Shown piece after piece: positions 61,028-64,000 of a stretch of DNA of 64,000 bases. Position 1 is the first letter of the stretch. The number at the start of each line of letters is the position of its first letter. The position numbers and the translations under genes were made by a program. Location: assembly GCA_963704615.1 (NCBI GenBank), contig OY969923.1, positions 2,170,001 through 2,234,000 on the forward strand, in the 5' to 3' direction. Source of the DNA: Bog-756 sp963704615. GTDB lineage: Bacteria; Actinomycetota; Acidimicrobiia; Acidimicrobiales; RAAP-2. The notes beneath the pieces were generated by a model. It was not told the DNA's origin. It worked only from the letters and a program-made list of their open reading frames with translations, and searched no databases.

Positions 61028-61089
61028 GACACATCGCCCAAGTGGGCGGTCCGGTTCACAGCCGGTTTAGAGATAGGTGAGGTGGGCAA

Positions 61090-61395
61090 ATGCCACCGAC
61101 TAACGGTGCTCAATTGACGGGCACGTACGTGCTGGGTGTCTTTCGGGGAGTGACGCAGGAGAAGTATCCAAAGCTTTCGGTGGAAACCACACCTTCGGCG
61201 GATGGTTCACCTTTCGAGGAGCGGCTGCAGTACACGCCGTTCGACCCGAACACGGGGGCCTCGGTCCTTCCCGAAGGGCTCCAGCCCGGCCAGAGGGTCG
61301 CTGTGCGGGTGTTTCTCGAAGCGGTGGCTTGGATGAAGGATGGCAAGCAGGCGCCGTTTGTTGGGAAGCGGGCGCTCGAAGTCATCGCCATATGA
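61090..61395 (+). CDS. Candidate phage ssDNA-binding protein
   Basis: A 101-residue protein, first in the operon. It is rich in alternating hydrophobic residues (GTYVLGVFRGVT, VAVRVFLEAVAWM), compatible with a small OB-fold like inovirus gpV. It lacks cysteines and membrane segments. The assignment rests on size, predicted strands and position after the origin, not on a recognised motif. A good GAGGTG ribosome site precedes ATG 61090. Its stop overlaps the next start as ATGA. Confidence 0.5.
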   Translation: MPPTNGAQLTGTYVLGVFRGVTQEKYPKLSVETTPSADGSPFEERLQYTPFDPNTGASVLPEGLQPGQRVAVRVFLEAVAWMKDGKQAPFVGKRALEVIAI

Positions 61396-61592
61396 GCTTC
61401 GCCACGCCTCGTGCTGGCTCCATCGAGTATCGGGAGCCTGACGAGGCGACGGGTGTGTGCGTGCATTGCAATAGGGCGATCCGGGTTCAGTTCACGATGC
61501 CGGAAAGCCGTTGGATGCACGAGGATTTCCGTTGCAAATGTCAGCCTGTGGGGTGGGGCCTCCGTAGGCGTAGGGCGGCGGTAGCTGCCTGA
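61392..61592 (+). CDS. Small zinc-ribbon protein
   Basis: A 66-residue protein with CVHCNRAIRVQF and, later, FRCKCQPVGW, two close cysteine pairs fitting a zinc site, followed by an Arg/Ala tail. It starts at ATG 61392 inside the stop of the previous gene and ends one base into the next ATG (TGATG). Tight coupling shows it is part of the operon. Function unknown. Confidence 0.6.
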   Translation: MSFATPRAGSIEYREPDEATGVCVHCNRAIRVQFTMPESRWMHEDFRCKCQPVGWGLRRRRAAVAA

Positions 61593-62143
61593 TGTTTCGG
61601 TCCCGCCGCCTCCTGGTCGCAGCAATGCTCCTCGGCCCCCCACTGTTAGGGGTCTTAGCTGCGCCGGGGGTGGCGGGGGCCGATTGTTCTGCTCCTGCGG
61701 GGTACCAGAACACAGGTGGGGGACAGGTCATTATCGGGGCGACCGGCACAACGGCGGTCGAGCTGCTTCCGGCTCCGGCCAGTGGTACGGAGTACCTGTT
61801 GCAGAATCTGGTCGTCACTTCGGGGACTAAGGGTGTGCTGTTTGGGGGTACGTCGGCGTTGTCGGCGTCAGCGGGTAACGCTGTGTTTACGGTGCCGACG
61901 ATGTCGAGTCAGTTTGTTGGTGGACAGGCCTGGGCTGGTCAGTTGTGGGTGATTGATGCCAGCGGGACGACCTCGCAGTTCGTGACGGTCACCTATGACG
62001 TGGTGACGGCGCCGGCAAGCGGGACCCTGGGTAATTGCCAAAGCGTGTCGGTGCAGGGCTTCAACGTTGTTGACTGGTCGGTGCTCGTTGGGTTGTTCGG
62101 GATTGCCCTGGGAGCGATGTTCGTGCGGGCGGTGCTCGGGTGA
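61592..62143 (+). CDS. Secreted, C-terminally anchored protein, candidate minor virion protein
   Basis: A 183-residue protein with a classical signal peptide (RRLLVAAMLLGPPLLGVLAAPGVAGA, cleavage after AGA) and one membrane helix at the extreme C-terminus (WSVLVGLFGIALGAMFVRAVLG). The ~125-residue external domain is Ser/Thr/Gly/Val-rich and has two cysteines (ADCSAP, GNCQSV) that could form a disulfide. This topology suits a filamentous-phage tip or adsorption protein, but there is no sequence match I can name. Coupled to the genes on both sides. Confidence 0.55.
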   Translation: MFRSRRLLVAAMLLGPPLLGVLAAPGVAGADCSAPAGYQNTGGGQVIIGATGTTAVELLPAPASGTEYLLQNLVVTSGTKGVLFGGTSALSASAGNAVFTVPTMSSQFVGGQAWAGQLWVIDASGTTSQFVTVTYDVVTAPASGTLGNCQSVSVQGFNVVDWSVLVGLFGIALGAMFVRAVLG

Positions 62144-62259
62144 CGACGGCTCAGGCTTCGTATTTTTGGGTTGCCTTCTCGGCAGCGTCGGCGTTTGTGG
62201 CGGTGTCGTGGGTGGCGCTGGTCGTTGTGCGGGTGTTTCGGCGGGTGTTTCGTGGTTGA
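62140..62259 (+). CDS. 39-residue single-helix membrane peptide
   Basis: Too short for most gene callers. GTG 62140 overlaps the previous stop as GTGA. The peptide is a hydrophobic helix (SYFWVAFSAASAFVAVSWVALVVV) followed by a basic tail RVFRRVFRG. Size and topology resemble pVII and pIX of Ff phages (33 and 32 residues), which cap one end of the particle. The next gene overlaps by 8 bp. Confidence 0.52.
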   Translation: MTTAQASYFWVAFSAASAFVAVSWVALVVVRVFRRVFRG

Positions 62260-62374
62260 GGGCCGGATAGCTCGGTTGGTGCGGGTGGCGCCGTTGCTGA
62301 CGTTGGGGGCCGTTATTGGGCTTGCCATCGCTCTGTCGTGGAGGACGGCGAGCCTTCGTAAGTGGGATGGGTGA
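62252..62374 (+). CDS. 40-residue single-helix membrane peptide
   Basis: GTG 62252 (or TTG 62255) opens a 40-residue peptide with a basic N-terminus (EGRIARLVRVA), a hydrophobic helix (PLLTLGAVIGLAIALSW) and a short polar end. It overlaps its neighbours by 8 bp on both sides. A second pVII/pIX-like candidate. Confidence 0.5.
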   Translation: MVEGRIARLVRVAPLLTLGAVIGLAIALSWRTASLRKWDG

Positions 62375-62450
62375 TCTGGCAATTGGTTTCTTTCTCGGTG
62401 GTGCGGGTGCGGCCTTGCTTGGTCGTCTGTTGGCGGAGATATTTCGATAG
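62367..62450 (+). CDS. 27-residue hydrophobic peptide
   Basis: ATG 62367 overlaps the preceding stop by 8 bp. The peptide is one short hydrophobic helix (IGFFLGGAGAALLGRLLAEIF). It is the last gene before the major-coat gene, 69 bp downstream. Real translation is supported only by the chain of overlaps. Confidence 0.42.
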   Translation: MGDLAIGFFLGGAGAALLGRLLAEIFR

Positions 62451-62519
62451 GTCTGCTGAGGTGCTCTTTGCCTAGGAGTGTCTCGGTGTCGGCGGAAGGC
62501 AGGAAGGAGAAGAAAGCAC

Positions 62520-62774
62520 ATGCAAAAGGTCAATAGCGTGGCAGTTCGGGTTTTGGTCCCGTTGTCGCTCGTGGCTGCTGGGTTGGTGACGTTCATCGGC
62601 ACGGCGGGAGCGACGACTTACGATCCGACCACGGATGCAACGAACATTGCTGATAGCACTGGCAGCCTTGCTGGTCCGGTTATCGCAGCGGTGTTCCTCG
62701 GTGCTGTTGGGGTCATGGTTCTGTTCTGGGTTGTGGGATGGATTCGTGGGCTCCTGCATCGTCGGGGCAGCTGA
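62520..62774 (+). CDS. Major coat protein-like precursor (pVIII-type)
   Basis: An 84-residue precursor. A signal peptide (VRVLVPLSLVAAGLVTFI) ends at an AGA cleavage site after residue 31, leaving a mature chain of about 53 residues: an acidic, Asp/Thr-rich N-terminus (TTYDPTTDATNIADSTG), one membrane helix (GPVIAAVFLGAVGVMVLFWVV) and a basic C-terminus (RGLLHRRGS). This acidic-helix-basic plan is that of the filamentous-phage major coat protein (pVIII of M13 is 50 residues). AAGGAG precedes ATG 62520. Strongest single piece of evidence for an inovirus. Confidence 0.72.
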   Translation: MQKVNSVAVRVLVPLSLVAAGLVTFIGTAGATTYDPTTDATNIADSTGSLAGPVIAAVFLGAVGVMVLFWVVGWIRGLLHRRGS

Positions 62775-62781
62775 GCTGTGG

Positions 62782-62849
62782 TGTGAGGGGTCGGGTGGTT
62801 CCATCCGCCGCCGTTGGTGGGCCAAGGCATTCGCCCCCGACCCCTCACA
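62782..62849 (+). repeat. 14-bp perfect stem downstream of the coat gene
   Basis: TGTGAGGGGTCGGG (62782-62795) pairs with CCCGACCCCTCACA (62836-62849) across a 40-nt loop. It lies just after the coat gene stop and before the next gene's ribosome site. In Ff phages a terminator at this place makes the coat message abundant. No T tract is present, so it may act as a 3'-stabilising or attenuating stem. Confidence 0.72.
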
Positions 62850-62869
62850 TCGCTTGAGAGGAGGTGGTT

Positions 62870-63235
62870 GTGTCACGTGGGACGAGGGTGTTGGTGGTTG
62901 TCGTTGGGGTTGTTGCTATCGCTGCAGGTGTGGTTGTCGGTCTTGGTTTTGCACCTGTTCGTGGGCACGCCACTGTGATCGAGCCTGTTCCTCTGTTGCA
63001 GCTGGTGTCGTATACCGATCCGTACGGTTCGTCTGATCCCGGTGGTGCATCCACGCTGACCACTGATCCTGGTTTGGTTGCTGGCTCGTACCCGATGGGT
63101 GATGGTGCTACCGAGGTGGGCAATGGCGTTGATGGTCTGTCGGTGGTTCCGGTCGTGATGCTGGGGGGAGTGTTGGCTCTCCTGCCCTTGTGGTGGGTCG
63201 TGCGTTGGTTTGCGGGGTTGTTCAGTGGTGGCTGA
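62870..63235 (+). CDS. Secreted or two-helix membrane protein of the phage operon
   Basis: A 121-residue protein with an N-terminal hydrophobic segment (VLVVVVGVVAIAAGVVVGLGF), a Ser/Gly/Asp-rich external middle (VSYTDPYGSSDPGG) and a C-terminal membrane helix (VVPVVMLGGVLALLPLWWVV). GAGAGGAGG (62856-62864) places GTG 62870 best. It could be a minor virion protein. It overlaps the next gene by 8 bp. Confidence 0.52.
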   Translation: MSRGTRVLVVVVGVVAIAAGVVVGLGFAPVRGHATVIEPVPLLQLVSYTDPYGSSDPGGASTLTTDPGLVAGSYPMGDGATEVGNGVDGLSVVPVVMLGGVLALLPLWWVVRWFAGLFSGG

Positions 63236-63533
63236 CTTCACCCTGGGTAGTGGGCCGTTCCTTTCTCAGGTGGCGCCTTGGTCTTGGGGTCAGTTCTGTT
63301 TGATGGTGGGTGTGTTGGTCGTTCGTGAGGCTGAGTCGGCTCGGGCTTATTCGGGTGTGGTTGCTCCTGCTCGTGACGTGTTGACTTGTGCAGCTCGTCA
63401 AGGTGGGCCGGTGGTTTCTGCCGGGTTGATCGGGTGGGTGTATGCGCTTGGGTTTCCTCTGTCGGCGTTGGGATTTGCATCTGGTGTGAGTCGGTGGGCT
63501 AGTAGTTGGGAGGCTCGTCGGTGTTTGGCGTAA
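63228..63533 (+). CDS. Small membrane protein of the phage operon
   Basis: A 101-residue protein starting at GTG 63228. There are hydrophobic segments at WGQFCLMVGVLVV and SAGLIGWVYALGFPLSALGF with a more polar middle. No motif is recognised. It overlaps the preceding stop by 8 bp and the next gene by 13 bp. Confidence 0.48.
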   Translation: MADFTLGSGPFLSQVAPWSWGQFCLMVGVLVVREAESARAYSGVVAPARDVLTCAARQGGPVVSAGLIGWVYALGFPLSALGFASGVSRWASSWEARRCLA

Positions 63534-63622
63534 GGCGGTTTGGTCGCTATCTCATTTGTTTTTTGGTGGCCGGAGGGTTGTGGCGGTTGTTTTATGCCTT
63601 GAAGGACGGCCATCGCTTATGA
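63521..63622 (+). CDS. 33-residue single-helix peptide
   Basis: GTG 63521 opens a 33-residue peptide (RRFGRYLICFLVAGGLWRLFYAL) with a basic N-terminus and one hydrophobic helix. It overlaps its neighbours, the last as ATGA. The exact length and type equal Ff pVII/pIX, but it lies after the coat gene rather than before it. Confidence 0.42.
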   Translation: MFGVRRFGRYLICFLVAGGLWRLFYALKDGHRL

Positions 63623-64000
63623 CGGCGACTGCGGTCGAAGATGGGGAGTGGTTCGACTGTGAGCGGTGCGGTTACTCGTTTCCGCCCGTGGCGTTGTCTG
63701 ATGAGCCGGTGGGGTTTCGTCTCTGTCGGGTCTGTGTGCGTGTCTTAGGTCGTGGGCGTCGGACGGAGCTGGTATATCCAGCGGGCTTCCTGGGGGCTCT
63801 CGTGAGGTCCTGTGGGGGTTATGGAGGTGTGAGGGTTGAGGAGGGAGTTTCACGGGGGGCCGTCGTTGGTTATCACGCTGTGCCTTATTCGTTTAGCGGC
63901 CCGTGCCTGAATTGGTGGACAGGCTGGGGGGAGTGGGTTGGTCTGCTGCTGCTTTTTGTTGTCGTGTTCTTGTTCATTCTGTGGCAAGTGGGGTCGTGGT
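63619..64000 (+). CDS. Zinc-finger plus membrane-helix protein, truncated by the window
   Basis: Open from ATG 63619 to the right edge (127 residues seen). The N-terminus has two CxxC pairs (CERCGYSF, then CRVC), an Arg/Gly-rich stretch follows, and a membrane helix begins near the edge (WVGLLLLFVVVFLFILW). It could be a larger membrane protein of the phage. The ATG overlaps the preceding stop. No Walker motif is seen in the visible part. Confidence 0.5.
   Translation, partial: MTATAVEDGEWFDCERCGYSFPPVALSDEPVGFRLCRVCVRVLGRGRRTELVYPAGFLGALVRSCGGYGGVRVEEGVSRGAVVGYHAVPYSFSGPCLNWWTGWGEWVGLLLLFVVVFLFILWQVGSW

Larger units (their letters stand above)
60707..61089. other. Hairpin-rich non-coding region, candidate phage origin and packaging signal
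   Basis: A 383-bp non-coding segment between the divergent small gene and the coat operon. It contains at least five inverted repeats: 60728-60747, 60751-60772, the 77-nt structure at 60792-60868, the 10-bp hairpin at 60953-60980 and a small one at 61035-61048. Filamentous phages carry their double-strand origin, complementary-strand origin and packaging hairpin in one such region. The nick site of Rep cannot be assigned by eye. Confidence 0.65.
59231..64000 (+). mobile_element. Inovirus-like filamentous prophage, left part
   Basis: Right of 59.2 kb the DNA becomes more AT-rich, genes are tiny and overlapping, and the order is Rep, hairpin-rich non-coding segment, possible ssDNA-binding protein, secreted membrane protein, three single-helix peptides, major coat-like protein, further membrane proteins. 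This is the order expected for a filamentous phage (replication genes, gV, gVII/gIX-like, gVIII, then minor and morphogenesis genes). The window stops before any Zot/pI ATPase, integrase or right attachment site, so the type is inferred. Left boundary approximate. Confidence 0.65.

Noticed and set aside
61868..62602. Minus-strand open frame of 244 codons opposite the coat-gene region
   Set aside because: Composition is dominated by Pro, Arg, His and Thr, as expected for the complement of hydrophobic membrane genes; the plus strand has signal peptides, helices and start/stop coupling.
1..64000. CRISPR arrays and tRNA or rRNA genes
   Set aside because: No regularly spaced direct repeats and no tRNA cloverleaf or T-loop signatures were seen on either strand by reading.

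Overview
This window is chromosomal DNA of a very GC-rich actinobacterium. It has a complete Pup-proteasome cluster (arc, dop, pup, prcB, prcA, pafA), an F420 biosynthesis gene (fbiC) with an F420-dependent reductase-like gene, a block in the order gcvH / FHA protein / MerR regulator / DUF151 as in mycobacteria, DUF4193, and a tat-helY block. A double-domain ThyX-like protein and a short NAD-type gnd would fit the class Acidimicrobiia. That placement is inference, since no rRNA gene is present.

Layout. 0-9.6 kb: end of a phosphomannomutase-type gene, the gcvH / GarA-like / FtsR-like / bifunctional-nuclease block, a lipoprotein, a divergent oxidoreductase / S9 peptidase pair, and a membrane glycosyltransferase facing a membrane-anchored protein. 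9.9-13.1 kb (minus): thiO-thiS-thiG-thiD, an almost fully overlapping operon for thiazole and HMP-P formation. 13.2-19.4 kb: gltB-gltD. 19.4-22.5 kb: a two-domain wall hydrolase and an acyl-CoA synthetase. 22.5-32.6 kb (minus): tkt-tal-gnd-zwf-pgl followed by fbiC and a LOG-family gene, so pentose-phosphate and F420 genes run head to tail. 32.7-37.4 kb: FIST protein and bicupin, a thioesterase, small membrane proteins, trmI and a ferredoxin. 37.6-44.1 kb: the Pup-proteasome cluster. 44.2-50.8 kb: two signal peptidases, tatB-tatC, helY and the ThyX-like gene. 50.8-58.5 kb: a structured intergenic region, DUF4193, several conserved genes of unknown function, an HtrA protease, a nitroreductase-like protein, a methyltransferase and a Ddn-like protein.

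From about 59.2 kb to the right edge the style changes. Base composition is more AT-rich, genes are very short, and starts and stops overlap almost everywhere. The content is a rolling-circle (HUH) Rep, a non-coding segment packed with perfect hairpins, a small possible ssDNA-binding protein, a secreted membrane-anchored protein, three single-helix peptides of 39, 40 and 27 residues, and an 84-residue precursor with the architecture of a filamentous-phage major coat protein (signal peptide, acidic N-terminus, one membrane helix, basic C-terminus). More small membrane proteins follow. The order matches the inovirus replication-then-structural layout. I read this as the left part of an integrated filamentous (inovirus-like) phage of an actinobacterium, cut by the window edge before its morphogenesis ATPase would be expected. 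It is the most novel system here.

How the genes work together: the first 58 kb is core metabolism and quality control. Glycine cleavage, glutamate synthase and a GarA-like protein handle nitrogen; an oxidative and non-oxidative pentose-phosphate operon supplies reducing power and pentoses; F420 is made and probably used; Pup-tagged proteins are degraded; proteins are exported by Tat and processed by signal peptidases. The last 5 kb is a guest element.
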